64,000 nt of DNA. It comes from Beta vulgaris subsp. vulgaris. Lineage: Eukaryota; Streptophyta; Magnoliopsida; Caryophyllales; Amaranthaceae. The notes beneath the pieces are model-generated. The model was given only the letters and a program-made list of their open reading frames with translations. It made no database searches and was not told the DNA's origin. This document shows positions 33,805-45,697 of the stretch, in pieces. Made by a program: the position numbers and the translations under genes. Location: positions 15,241,894 through 15,305,893 of the forward strand of contig NC_079209.1 of assembly GCF_026745355.1 (NCBI RefSeq). Reading direction: 5' to 3'. How positions within the stretch are numbered: the first letter of the stretch is position 1; every line of letters starts with the position of its first letter.

Positions 33805-34796
33805 TAGTGGCGGAGCCAGGATTTTCACTCAGGGGTAGCATAGTATAACTAACCAAAAACGGTTCATAATATAGAACATAATTCACGTTAACCTACACTT
33901 ATAACCCTTTTAAAAATACGACACTATATTATTATATGGTTCATAATACTATATTCTTGTAAAAGCTCTATGTATCCTACTACTCTGTCATATCCCTATC
34001 GAGCCGGAGAATTTTCTCTCCCGTATAATGTAAGTTTGAAGAACTAAAAATAAGAAACTAATGAAAAACTTAAAGTTGATATAACAAAGAGGTACAATAT
34101 AGAATAAAAAAAATTCAAAGCTACAATTCGAGAAGGAAAAAATATTCAGAATATAGTGTAGAAAATGGAAAAATATATGGGTACTATATAAAAAAAATCA
34201 AAAAAGATTCTCTTTATAATACGTGATTTATAAAAGGTTGAACCTTTCTATTCGAAATTAGGAAAGTGTGATGTATTAATAATATAATGAAAGATAATTA
34301 TAATTAGAATAGAGTTTGTTGAATATGAAGTATTATATTGTTTAAATTTACAAGTGTAATTGTGGAAGATGGGAAATTAGGGACATAGGGAAAATTAAAG
34401 AAAAAGGAAAATTAAAAACGACAAAGGGTAAAAGGAATGAATATGAAGTATTATATTGTTTAAATTTACAAGTGTAAAATGTGGAAATATGGGAAATTAG
34501 GAACACATAAAAAATTTTTAAAAAAAACGAAAAAGGGCAAAAGGAAAAAAGAAAATGGACAAAAAAGAAAATTAAAAACAACAAAAAGTGGCAAGTAGTT
34601 CTCGAACTCGAGACCTCCAGGTTATGTCGTTCTGAGAAACATACTCTTACCACTACAGCAACCTCATTTATACAATAATACATCGCTCGATATTATATAC
34701 ATCTGTTTCTTTTTTTTAGTCCACAACATAATTTTTATTTTATTTTATTTAGGGGTAGCATATGCTACCCCTTGTTACTAAGTAGATCCGCCCCTA
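33805..34796. mobile_element. Non-autonomous hAT element, TSD CATATGAG
   Basis: The ends are TAGTGGCGGAGCC and, inverted, TAGGGGCGGATC. CATATGAG occurs on both sides (33797-33804 and 34797-34804); an 8-bp duplication is diagnostic of hAT. GGGGTAGCAT lies just inside both ends. The interior is AT-rich and non-coding. It includes a local duplication around GAATATGAAGTATTATATTG (34321 and 34438) and a tRNA-like block near the right end. Confidence 0.88.
34596..34662 (-). ncRNA. tRNA-derived Pol III A/B-box block inside the hAT element
   Basis: On the minus strand TAGTGGTAAGAG (34643-34654) fits the A-box and GAGTTCGAGAAC (34598-34609) fits the B-box, about 34 nt apart, as in tRNA genes and tRNA-derived SINEs. 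I cannot fold it into a convincing complete cloverleaf, so it is more likely a SINE head or a decayed tRNA captured by the element than a working tRNA gene. Confidence 0.45.
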
Positions 34797-34804
34797 CATA
34801 TGAG

Positions 34805-35251
34805 GAACCGGATCAGTAGGGCTTGATAATGTTATTTAAACACGACCCATTTCATTCTCACATGCCTCTCAAACCCTATAATCAGACTTGCGTGGGCCCG
34901 ATTCACAGTAAAATTAGTGTGCACCAGGCCCACGCACGTGACTCAAGACACACTATAATGGCTTCTACTTTCCGAAATGGCATCTCTCTCTCTCTCTCTC
35001 TTTAATGTTTCGAAAATCGAAGATTCTCTCGCTCTAAAAATCGAAAATCTCTGTCTCTTCAAAATTTCTACAAATTATTCTCTCTTCATTCAAATTATTT
35101 CTCAATTTCATACAAAACCTAACTTTAAGTACGTCTTTTTAGAATCAAATTATTATTCTTATTTGATTCAATAGTTGTAGCATAATATTGATTCGAAATT
35201 GATTCTTCGAAAATTTCCAATTCAATTGAGCAACGAGGAAAATTAACGGAA
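34805..35251. other. Non-coding, leader-like CT-rich sequence
   Basis: It contains a (CT)n run at 34984-35002 and a CT/TCTCTTC-rich stretch that resembles a plant 5' untranslated leader running into the ATG at 35252. No promoter is assigned. Confidence 0.4.
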
Positions 35252-35518
35252 ATGAGTTTGATTGAGCAAATAGATCTCAATCAGAGTATTTTAGCATGTA
35301 AAATCAACGACTTAAATAAAAGAAATGAAGATATAATATCGACAATGAACAACGTCGCAAATTCAATCGAAATTGAACATCAAGATCCAATGGCAATAGA
35401 TCTAAATAATACACCAAGTTTTGAAGGTAACAACATTGAACTCAAGCAATACATTCATTTGATTAAGAAAAATAATAACATTATAATTTTATGTAGAAAA
35501 TGTGGAGTTGTTTCATGA
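35252..35518 (+). CDS. Unidentified 88-codon ORF with a leader-like upstream region
   Basis: The ATG at 35252 opens MSLIEQIDLNQSILACKIND and the frame ends at a stop at 35516-35518. Another frame just downstream (FHDKFQNQVGEQYAIYYQLM, about 35500-35570) looks like its continuation, which suggests a frameshift near 35500 or an unrecognised intron. Composition is Asn/Ile-rich and acidic. I recognise no family. It may be a gene fragment carried by the surrounding CACTA-type element. It is cut off near 35577 by a MITE. Confidence 0.3.
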   Translation: MSLIEQIDLNQSILACKINDLNKRNEDIISTMNNVANSIEIEHQDPMAIDLNNTPSFEGNNIELKQYIHLIKKNNNIIILCRKCGVVS

Positions 35519-35853
35519 TAAGTTCCAAAATCAAGTTGGCGAGCAATATGCTATATATTATCAACTGATGAATCTAGGCTCCGTTTGATTGGGCGTAAAA
35601 TATTCTCAATGTAAAATGATTTTCATGGAAAATAATATAAAATGAAAAACACAATTCTAAATTTAGTTTTCCGTTGTCTGGTTCCATGTAACAAAAATAA
35701 TGAAATGAAAGGAAAGTAAGGAGGTAGTGAGAGGAGTGTATAAGAGAGATAAGGAAAAGGAAAACAATTTTCTCTTCATTTTAAAGGGAAAATAGTTTTC
35801 CATCTTTAGGAGAGCAATTTTACTGCAAGAGAAAATGATTTTACACTCCTTTG

Positions 35854-37889
35854 TAGAGATGGCGAATAGGGCAGGCCAACCAGTCTATCCAGCTTAGCCC
35901 ACCTCATGGCCCGTCAAAAGCTCGGTCCAGCCCGCCTCGAATCGTAAAATTGGCGGATGGATCGTGGGCCAATTTTTTTGAGCCCAGTCCACGAAAGCCC
36001 GCTACTAAAATAGTCCAGTCCGGTCCACAAAATCTGTCCAACCCGGTCCATAAACCGGACCAGCCCAACCCAAGTAATTATTCAACCAAATTATGTGTAT
36101 TTTAATCAAATTCACTAGTGGAAAAAACTCTATATGATGCGATCGAAATCGGGCTTACTGATGGGGTTTTGGTCTGCATCAGATGGGCCCGCTGCAGATT
36201 ATACATATTAACTGATCTGGTCCGAAATCGGATTAGTTAGTTGACTTAACTGATGCGGTTCTTGACATGGTCGCATCAGTTTTTTCACTTTGAATATTAA
36301 AAAAATACTGCATATAAAGCGTTGTGTACAATACTTTGTATGCAGTTCCATGTCTACGTGCAAACATAAGCAAACATAGTAACAAAAACCAAGGGAAAAA
36401 ATATATAAAATTGATACATTTGAACATTTCCGTAGAATTAGCAAAAAAATATATTATACAAGATATACGTGCACCATCTTCATAATTGCGCAAGAATATA
36501 ACCAAATAAAAATAAAAAATTAAATAAAACGAAATTATACATAAAACTGAAAAAAATCGACCAAAAACTTATACAACAATATAACAAAAAAAAATCAAAC
36601 AAAATACCGAATAAAATAAAGTGAAACCCAGATCTAGAAAAAAATCTCAAAATAACAACGAAAAAAAAATTCAGAAATGAAGTTATAAACTTAAACTAAC
36701 CTAATTAGAAACGAAATAAGAAAGTGGAACGAAAAAGAAAATTAAAAACAAAAAAATAAACCCAACCCTAAATCTAGCGATGGTTCGTGGTGGTGGTTGT
36801 TGACAGCGACGAAGGAGAACGCCACTGAATGAGGAGCGTTGAGATCGAAGATGGTTCGTGGCGGTGGTTGTTGATGAGCGAATTTTTGGTAAGCGACGAG
36901 AGGAGAGACGAGAGGATGATGAAATCGACGGTGAAAACGAGGGCGTAACTCAAGATCTGGTTGTTGATGATGAAAATGACGTTGTTAATGACAAATTTTT
37001 GATGAGAGGGAGCTGATGAAAGGGGATAGAAGAGAAGAGTTTTAGGGTTTGTGAGAGGAGAGGAGAGGGTGTCGCTCTGGAAAGTGAGAGGGGGAAGAGG
37101 AGAAGAGTTTTAGATTTATGAGAGAGAGAGAGGAGGGGTTAGTAGAGAAGGTTATGAGAGAGGGGAGAGGCTGGGAGTGATAAGGGAGGAACGCATCATA
37201 TTGGGCCACGCACGGAACATGGGCCATGCGAGGAAAGTTTAGCTTTAAAAAAGTAAGAAAATCTAATGCGGTCCACCAAACCGCATCAGATTTTAAAAAA
37301 ACTGCATCAGTTTTTGTAATCTGATGTGGTCCACAAGAAGACCGCATCAGACTGTCCTCCCACCTTTCCCTCCCATTTTTAATGTTGATTTTCGGATGCA
37401 GTTTTACAAAAACCACATTTGTTACTAAGTGACATATAAGGTTTTTTCCACTAGTGATTGTATATATTTAATCAAATTGTATATGTTTCAATCAAAATTT
37501 CATATATTATAATTCAATCAAATTAAAAAATAATAATATTATTCCTTAATATTAATAATCATATATATATTTTAATTAATTTTAAAGGTTTTCATTTATG
37601 TAACAATAAGGAATAATTTCAATGATTCAATAATTTTGAAAAAAAAAATATTTATCATGACAGACCGCCAACCTGGTAACAACCTACTAGGCCCACGAAC
37701 CGTCAGAAACGCTTCACGAACCGCGAAGATCGGTAATGGGCCAGTGTGGGTTAAGATTTTTCAGCCCGTCGACCTGCCCGCCCAAACCGTGAATTTCACG
37801 GGTCCGGTCTTGGACCGTGAAATATCACCCCGACCTACTAGGGTATGGACTGGACTGGCCCGTCCAGCCCGCACCAATGGCCATCTCTA
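35854..37889. mobile_element. Non-autonomous hAT element, TSD CTCCTTTG
   Basis: The left end TAGAGATGGCGAATAGGG is mirrored by GGCCATCTCTA at the right end. CTCCTTTG flanks both sides (35846-35853 and 37890-37897), the 8-bp duplication of hAT. The interior is a run of GCCCG, GGTCCA and CCAGCCC words (35870-36070 and 37680-37880). The element is itself split by a CACTA-type insertion at 36113-37456. Confidence 0.88.
36113..37456. mobile_element. Non-autonomous CACTA element (CTGATGCGGT family), TSD ATT
   Basis: The ends are CACTAGTGGAAAAAAC and, inverted, CACTAGTGGAAAAAACC. ATT flanks both sides (36110-36112 and 37457-37459). The subterminal regions carry CTGATGCGGT, GCATCAGTTTTT and related words in both orientations. 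The core holds ATGGTTCGTGGTGGTGGTTG twice (36779 and 36849) and long GA-rich stretches. No credible gene. It inserted into the hAT element above. Confidence 0.88.
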
Positions 37890-38029
37890 CTCCTTTGCAA
37901 ACCAAACAATGTAAAATTGAAAATAGAGGAAAATAGTTTTTCAGAAAAATATTTTGTTCCTTACCAAAGAAACCAGGTGAGTTTCATAAACACATTATAT
38001 CATTCCTATGTTAGTTAAATGATGAAAAA

Positions 38030-38223
38030 TATTTTTATACAATGTAGAAGTATATCATAGAAACACACTATATCAACTAAACATACTATATTACAAATAA
38101 ATGCACTATATGCCATACAAAAACACTATATTAAGCACATCCACAATATATCAATCATACACACACTATAACACATAAAGAAAATACACAAACAAAAGTA
38201 TTGCAAAACATATACACCAAAAA
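38030..38223. repeat. Degenerate ACACTATAT repeat
   Basis: ACTATATCA, ACTATATTA and CACTATA words recur every 20-30 bp between 38050 and 38175. This lies just upstream of the LINE start. Confidence 0.55.
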
Positions 38224-39789
38224 TGAGAGTCTAGAGAGAGAAACTCTTCTTTCTCTCTAGAATTTGAATATTTCGCCGTTTCATTGCTTTAATTCTCAAC
38301 TTTGCTAAAGCCATGGCAAAAGGGTCAAAGAAAGGTAATGGTGGAGCGAAGAATAAACAAAAGGACAAGGTGATTGACCAGTCGATGAAAATGGTGCGAA
38401 AACCTCAATCAGGAGATGCGAGGAAGGAAAGAATGTGAATGAATTGTTGGAGGTTCCTGAGTTGAGTTGGACATCGGAGGATGGAGAGGAATCTGAAGCT
38501 TCAATTTGATGCGGCGGTGTCTCAACAAGATAGTGAAGCATTCATGGCAGTCCATTCCAGTGCATTCCTCTCCGTTTCCGATGCAGCCATTGGTAAGTCA
38601 TACAGGTAACCCTGGAACTAGTACTCTTCCAAATTGGAGACAATCTTTCATAATAATAGGGAAGAGGAGTTGGATTTGACTCATATTTTATGTAATAGAA
38701 CTGGTGATCAGAATAAGGAGGATGTAGTGAAAATCAGCGGATAGCAAATTCAACCTGAAGTAAAATATTGGAAATCAGCTTTGGTTTGCTATATTCTAGG
38801 AGTTAAACCCCCTTTTAGGTCAATTGAGGGGTTCATTAGACGTATATAGAGGCAATATAGTGTTCAGAAAGTAGCAATGGTGGAAAATGGAGCTTTCATT
38901 ATCAGATTTCGGATGATTGAAGATAAGGAGAAGACTATAGGTGCTGGGATTATTTTATATGATAGAAAACCCGTCATTATTAAGAACTGGTCTTCTGATA
39001 TGAATTTAAATGAGGAAGATGTTAAGATAGTGCCCATTTGGACTCGTCTTCCAGGTTTGCCTCTGAAATATTGGGGACAAACAACCTTACATAAACTTGT
39101 TGGAATGGTAGGGAAACCTATAAGAACTGACACGGCTACATCATAAAAGGACATTTTGTCCTATGCCAAAATACTGGTGGATGTTTCAATAGATCAAGCA
39201 TTCCTAGATGGAATCCACACAACAAGAATATCACTCCTGTCCGTCCGCCAAAATCAGACGCTAAAAACACGGTATCGGACACTAAAAACATTAGCGTCCA
39301 CCAACGGACGCTAAATGGCTGATGCAAAAAATTAGTTTGAATAGGATGAAGATGAAGAGGCATGATTTTGTAATTAGTTTTATTTCTAGAAATTCAAGGA
39401 AAAGGTCAGGTTTAACTTTTTTTAGTTTGCATCTCATCAGATGTAAAAGTTTATGTTTTTGTATAATTTCTGTAACTGTGGAATTGAATTTTTTTCCCTT
39501 TTTGTTGATTTGCTTATTTTCTGCAATTTTTGTATTATTCTGTAATTTTTGAATTATTCTGTAATTTTTTTATTTTCATTTTCTGTAATTTTTGTATTAT
39601 TCTGAAATTTTTGTATTATTCTGTAATTAGGTTTTGTAAAAATACCATTTTATATCCAATCTAAAAATTCAACATTTTTCCAGTTTAGTTTCTGAATTGC
39701 TGATTTGAATTCATTATTAAGTTGTGATGAATTGGGCGTGAATTATGCTGCTGATGAATTAGCCTCGTTGTGGATGAATTTTGCGTGGT

Positions 39790-40130
39790 TGATTAGCCTC
39801 ATGTGCGTCGCACATAGCACTACATGCGACGCACGTGAGCTTGGCTGCTGGGATTAAAAAGCCTCATGTGCGTCACATGTAGTGCTATATGCAACGCACA
39901 TGAGTCTTCTGCGTCTCATTTTAGTCTTCATGCGACGCAGATGAGTCTTGCCTCTATAACATAGGCGAGGAGTCATATGGTAGGTGGAGTCCGACGCAGA
40001 TAGCTAATTAAATGCGTCGCGCCGTTGTCCGACGCAGATCCTGTATTCTGATCTGCGTCGAGGCCTGTGGTGTCGGACCCATGTCCGACGCAAATAGGCG
40101 CCTCGCATCTGACGCAAATAGTCTGTTCTG
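39790..40130. repeat. GCGTCGCA-type subterminal repeats inside the CACTA element
   Basis: At least ten copies of words like TGCGTCGCACAT, GCGACGCACGTG and GTCCGACGCAAAT in both orientations match the subterminal motif of the 15123-16629 element, not the host element's own AGACGCTAAA motif. The right edge (TCTGTACTATGTTA) looks like a decayed TTCTACTAGTG terminus. It is probably the end of an inserted non-autonomous CACTA element. Confidence 0.6.
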
Positions 40131-40146
40131 TACTATGTTACCCAAA

Positions 40147-40945
40147 GAAAATGAGTGAAAGTAAGCCTATTCGAGCCCTTTTTTGGGTTTAATGTTCCTA
40201 TAATCCAACCTCTACGCGTATTTCAAGTTCTAATGCCTCATGCAAGTCCTACAATACTCATTTAAGCTTTCTATTACTTGGTTGTATGATTCTAAGCAAG
40301 TTTAAGAGACTTAGCCAATGAAAATGAGTGAAAGTAAGCCATTTCGAGCCTTTTTTGGGTTTAATGTTCCTATAATCCAACCTCTACGCGTATTTCAAGT
40401 TCTAATGCCTCATGCAAGTCCTACAATACTCATTTAAGCTTTTTATTACTTGGTTGTATGATTCTAAGCAAGTTTAAGACACTTAGCCAATGAAAATGAG
40501 TAAAAGTAAGTCATTTCGAGCCCTTTTTTTGGTTTAATGTTCCTATAATCCAACCTCTACGCCTATTTCAAGTTCTAATACCTCATGCAAGTCCTACAAA
40601 ACTCATTTAAGCTTTCTATTACTTGGTTGTATGATTCTAAGAAAGTTTAAGACACTTAGCCACCGAAAATGAGTGATGAAAGTAAGCCATTTCGAGCCCT
40701 TTTTTGGGTTTAATGTTCCTATTATCCAACCTCTACGCCTATTTCAAGTTCTAATGCCTCATGCAAGTACTACAATACTCATTTAAGCTTTCTATTACTT
40801 AGTTGTATGATTCTAAGTAAGTTTAAGACACTTAGCCAATGAAAATGAGTGAAAGTATGGCATTTCACCTTTTTTGAGTTTAATGTTCCTATAATCCAAC
40901 CTCTACGCCTATTTCAAGTTCTAATGCCTCATGAAAGTCCCACTT
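40147..40945. repeat. Tandem array, ~173-bp unit, about 4.7 copies
   Basis: Units start with GAAAATGAGTGAAAGTAAGC at 40147, 40320, 40492, 40665 and 40841 (spacings 173, 172, 173 and 176). Each contains GGGTTTAATGTTCCTATAAT and TTGGTTGTATGATTCTAAG. Copies differ at only a few bases, so expansion is recent. It lies downstream of the second transposase gene as transcribed. Confidence 0.93.
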
Positions 40946-41137
40946 TATTAAGCTATCAATATTATTTCAATTACCTTGATTTGCAGTACTTTGTCATTGA
41001 TCGACACCTTGTTTCCAGACTCATCCCTCATGTGTGCGTCCATGTACAAGTCCAAAGCGGAACGCAGCACCCATCCACGCTATGCGGCCTACACGTTCAA
41101 ACGCATTAATTAAATAAAGTTTATGGATTAAATGTAT

Positions 41138-42000
41138 TCAAGACAAGTTACACTTACCAATCTCTTGGCGCGCTCGCTCTGCTGAGGAAAGGGAGCCCTG
41201 GCAATGAGAAGGAGGTACGTCGCTGGTCAAGTCACCTCCTCGCCGGTTCTTGCTGGCCTTCTCAGATCGGGCTCCGAACTCCTCATCTTGAGCATTCTTC
41301 ATTATCTGCTCGTGAATGCTCACAGAAATCCACGTCGGACATACACCACCCTTCTTCTTTACTTTCAAGTGGTGATTATCTTTCAACCTTTTGTCCATTT
41401 TTTTGTCGAATGTAGACCTCACTTGGGATTGAAGCTCCTCCCTCCATTTATATATGGTCTACATGCATATATAAGAAACCAATCACAAAGGATTAGTTTA
41501 CATATTATAAACTTAAGTATAAAGGGTTAGTTTACATATATAAGATAATCAATCACAAAGGGTTAGTTTACATATTATAAACTTAACAAATACGATTTCA
41601 CCTTGAAAAGAGAAAACCAATGGTTTTTTGTGTCGTCATCAACCTGCGACCAGTTCCTCCGCGGATACAGGAAATGTTGCTTGAAGCATTTACTCATGGA
41701 GCGAATTACTCCATTGTCTTCAAACCTGATAAAAAGCAATTAAAACCAAGTGAACAACACCAATAAAATCTATTAAAAGTAATAAAGTACTACGCTCATA
41801 ATATAACTTACCAAAGTCCATTGGGGTCCAACTGCTTTCGTTATTGTTAACTACCCTAACCCCATGATTGTCCTCTACCCTGACTTCTACCTCGTCCCTC
41901 TCCAACTCGTCATTAAGCTCAGGCTCAGGCCACTCACTGCCACAACCTCGACCACTACCCCCACCACGAGAACCACCTCGAGATCCAGCACGTGATGACA
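41138..42000 (-). CDS. CACTA second protein (transposase_24-like, TNPA-type)
   Basis: Three exon-like blocks: 41800-42000 (starts MSSRAGSRGGSRGGGSGRG, Gly/Arg/Ser-rich), about 41580-41727 (VIRSMSKCFKQHFLYPRRNW, DDTKNHWFSLFK) and 41138-41450 (STFDKKMDKRLKDNHHLK, GVCPTWISVSIHEQIMK). The middle and last blocks match the plant transposase_24 family that accompanies TNP2 in many CACTA elements and probably binds subterminal repeats. Intron borders near 41730-41800 and 41455-41580 look plausible (AC/CT on the plus strand) but were not proved. No obvious stops interrupt the blocks, so this gene may be better preserved than TNP2. Confidence 0.65.
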
Positions 42001-42381
42001 TCTGCAAAATAAATCACCAACAAAGATTGAAGTCATGGCAAAGCTTGAAATTAATCACATATTATAATCAATAAACAATGAAAATAATCATTAACAAATT
42101 ACAAAACCATAGTACAAAATATTGGAAATCACATAATTAATCAATTTTTAAAAAGAATTGAAATTAAACAAAGATTAAATGACTACAACACATATAATAA
42201 TAAATAATATGTCTTACACATAGAATACGACAAGGCGATAAAATGACAAACATATTATCTTACAACAAAAGTTAACTACATAAGGTAACAAAACACACTA
42301 AACGTCATCAAACAAATCATAATCATCAAGGTCATCCTCGTCATCATCATCGTCAGGCAAATCACCAATCTTGTCGCTGCT

Positions 42382-45300
42382 TTAATTTTCACTTGGTTCT
42401 CCTTGTTCATTCGGAGTCTCAAATTCTATGATCTCATCATTATTATTGTCGTCACCAGCATCATAGTCTGGTATCTCATTCGGAGCACAAAGAACTGCAG
42501 CGGTCTCGGAGAACATCCAAATCAACTGGGGCATCAACTTCGGATCTTGCCTTCGTTTTAAACACAGCCCACCATTGCACTTTATCCCTCCTAAGACTGG
42601 GATACGCCGCGTAGTATACTTGGCTAACTTGGTACAACAACACAAACGGATCATATTGTGGGTATTTCTTGGTGTGGTTGACTTCCACAAGTCTGTACTG
42701 TTCATGAATGTTCATACACTTCTCCGAGTCCATCCAACTGCACTTGAACAATATTGTCTTATAAACAGCCAAATTACCATGGTACACTAGTTCGATAACC
42801 TCCTCCAAGATGCCAAAGTAATCAGCTCCCTCATCAGCTTGTACACATACACCATAATTCATGGTTGACTTGTTCTTGCCATATTCGTGTGTATGAAAGT
42901 TATATTCATTCACAAAAAACTGATTCCATGTTCTCACTTGTCTGGAAGGACCCATAGCAAGAGCTCGAGTGACATCGTCACTTGTCATGGCACGAATGAC
43001 CAGATTTTAGGGAATAATTTAGTACATGAATGTATCTCAATGGTTATAACAAATACTGTACGCAACTCACATTTATCTTGAACCAAGTAGGGAACTCGGG
43101 TTTGCATTTGCTCCACACATCATCCTCAGCAATGTTCGGTCTTGAATTGACAATGTAATCCTCGAATTGCCTTGAGTAAGTAATGTCACACACGTTAGGC
43201 AAAGGACAAGTACAATGTAACTCAATGGTCTTTACAACTTCTCACCAAATTACCTTTCATAATCACTTAAGATGCCACTGTTTGCAAGTACGTAAAGATG
43301 TGCTCGATCGTACTCCTTGACTTGCAACCATCGCAAACAACCATCTGTTCTCGGTCGACCGCAGTCTTCCCTGAACAACTCGGGGACACCAAGACCATGT
43401 GTGCTAGCGACATCAGGATTAACATTTCTTCCTAAGTCCCTTGATTTTGTGTCAACCCCGGGCTGAAAGTAGTTGGAGCAGAAGTTCGTTATTTCCTTAG
43501 TTAGATAGGAATTGCATATTGAACCTTGAACATAGCTTTGTTTTCCACTTTATGCTTTGAGTTGTTAAGAAACCTGTCAGTAAGGTGAGGATTAGCACTT
43601 TATGTACGAATTCAGTATTGTATGACACTTAAAAAAAATTCAGTTACCTTTCGAAAGGGTACATCCACCTATACTCGACGGGGCCACCAACTTTTGCTTC
43701 ATAAGGCAAGTGAACCGGCAAGTGCTCCATTGAATTAAAAAATGATGGAGGAAAGATTTTTTCCAACTTGCATAAGACCTCCGGGATGTTGTTCGCTACA
43801 TCTAACTGACTTTGATTGTGGACGCACACAAGTCTCGAAAGAATTGGCTTATTTCGGTTATCGCCTTCCAAACATGCAAAGGAAGCAATTCTTTTAGACA
43901 ACCGGCAACAAACTCTCCATGAATACGTGACAGTCATGGCTCTTCAATCCTTGCAATTTACTATAACTAAGATCCACGCATCTACTCAAGTTCGATGCAA
44001 AGCCATCTGGAAACTTCAAGTCACGTACCCACTCACAAAATACCTTTTTCTGAGCCTTGTCGAGTGTGTAAGGTGATTTAGGCTTGGCCAAATTCCTCAC
44101 ACCATCATCAACAAGCTCCAGTTTCCGGCGTTTGCAAACACGTGCCATGTCCTTCCTTGCACTAAGGGTGTCTGAAGTTTGACCCTTCACATCCATCACA
44201 GTGTTAATGAGTTGGTCGGAAAAATTCTTCTCAACATGCATGACATCTAAGTTGTGACGAAGAATCAAATCTTTCCAATATGGAAGTTCCCACAAAATAT
44301 CTTGTTTCAACCAACCTTTTTTATCCTTCTTCAATCGGTTAAGCACCTCGAGACCATCAGTTGCTTTAGGTAAGTCCTTCATGCACTACCACAGTTCCTC
44401 TCCAGACATTATGTGAGGAGCTACGCCATTCTTAACCCTATTCTTACAAAAAGCAGTCTTATTCCTTCGAAATGGGTGGTCAGAAGGAAGAAATTGTCGA
44501 TGACAATCGAACCATGTCACTTTACCCCCATGTTCAAGCCAGAATGCCTTGCTTTTATCCATGCAATAAGGGAATGCCTTCTTTCCATCAGTAGACCATC
44601 CGGACAACATAGCATACGCTGGGAAGTCACTAATTGTCCAAAGCAGCGCTGCTCGAAGGTTGAAATTTTGCTTCCTTGAAACATCATAAGTCATAGCCCC
44701 AATATGCCACAACTGCTTCAACTATAGGTTGCATAAACACATCCAAGTTTCCTTTGGGATTTTTAGGCCCCGGAACGAGCAAAGAAAGAAACATGAATGG
44801 TTTCTTCATGCACATAGATGGAGGCAAATTATATGGTGTGAGAATAACTGGCCAGCATGAATATTGCCCTCCGAACTTACCATATGGAGAAAATATGTCG
44901 GTGCACAACCCGAGTCTAACATTTCGAGCCTCAGCGGCAAAGTCGGGAAATGTTCTATTAAAGTGTTTCCATGCTTCACTGTCACTTGGATGTGCTAAGG
45001 TACCTTGCACTCGAGGATTGTCGGCGTGCCATGTCATTTCCTGAGAGATGTTCTTAGTTGCAAACAACCTCTGCAACCTCGGTGTGATTGGAAAGTAGAT
45101 TAACACTTTTGCAGGAATGAGCTTACCCTTAGAAGTTTTCTTGTACCGATCACTACCACATACACTACACTTATCTAAGTGAGCATCGCCCTTCCAAAAC
45201 AACATACAACCTCTAGGACATGCATGTATCCTCTCATGAGGAAGCTCTAAACCCTTTAGAACTTTCTTTGTGTTGTAGCAAGTTCTTCCCATGTGGTTCT

Positions 45301-45697
45301 TCTGGGATATCACCTCATTCAATAAACTAGCAAACCCATCAACACACCTGTGTAGTTGGTTATACTCACACTTTAAACTTATGACTCTAGATGCCATCTC
45401 CAGCACGGACATCTTGCTCCCTTCATACAAGGGATTCTCGGCCGCCTTGAGAAGGTCGAAAAACTTCTTCGCTTCACCATTGGGTTCTTCTTCTACTGCG
45501 TTTGAAAGTGCAAGTATGGCATGATCTTCAGTATTCCCTAAAGCATCCAAAACCATATCCATATACGGATTTGACTGAGCGGAAGATGAGGAGGACCCTG
45601 TAGCACGTTCACCATGACATAACCAGTCAAAGTAATTCGGTTTAAAACCCTTACTGTACAAATGTACTTTGACCGTGTCCACACTCAAGTAACGCAA
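42382..45697 (-). pseudogene. CACTA transposase TNP2/TNPD, nearly complete but with frame damage
   Basis: From 45697: a long frame to 44684 with IHACPRGCMLFWKGD, CSVCGSDRYK and LIPAKVLIYFPITPRLQRLF. The catalytic-region blocks follow: NFNLRAALLWTISDFPAYAM (44386-44721) and ILRHNLDVMHVEKNFSDQLI (43894-44382). Then come GGPVEYRWMYPFER (43644-43937), CLRWLQVKEYDRAHLYVLAN (about 43280-43400) and the DUF4216 domain (42476-42988). Breaks seen: a one-base shift near 44705, an in-frame TAG at 44386-44388 and a shift near 43910. Introns are likely between 43640 and 42990. The tail ends acidic near 42382. Far fewer lesions than the copy at 12360-17289. Confidence 0.87.

Larger units (their letters stand above)
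35577..37980. mobile_element. Older MITE, split by a hAT insertion
   Basis: GGCTCCGTTTGATTGGGCGT near 35577 opens a sequence rich in GTAAAATGATTTTC words. It resumes after the hAT element (37898 onward: CAAACCAAACAATGTAAAATTG), fading near 37980. The same type of sequence lies left of the Harbinger element near 28866. The outer ends and target duplication could not be fixed. Confidence 0.45.

Noticed and set aside
36208..36505. Cys-rich minus-strand frames of 78-90 codons
   Set aside because: They lie within the subterminal and inner parts of the 36113-37456 non-autonomous element; no homology is recognised.
40147..40945. Regular repeats resembling a CRISPR array
   Set aside because: The 173-bp units are contiguous without unique spacers, and the setting is a plant CACTA element.
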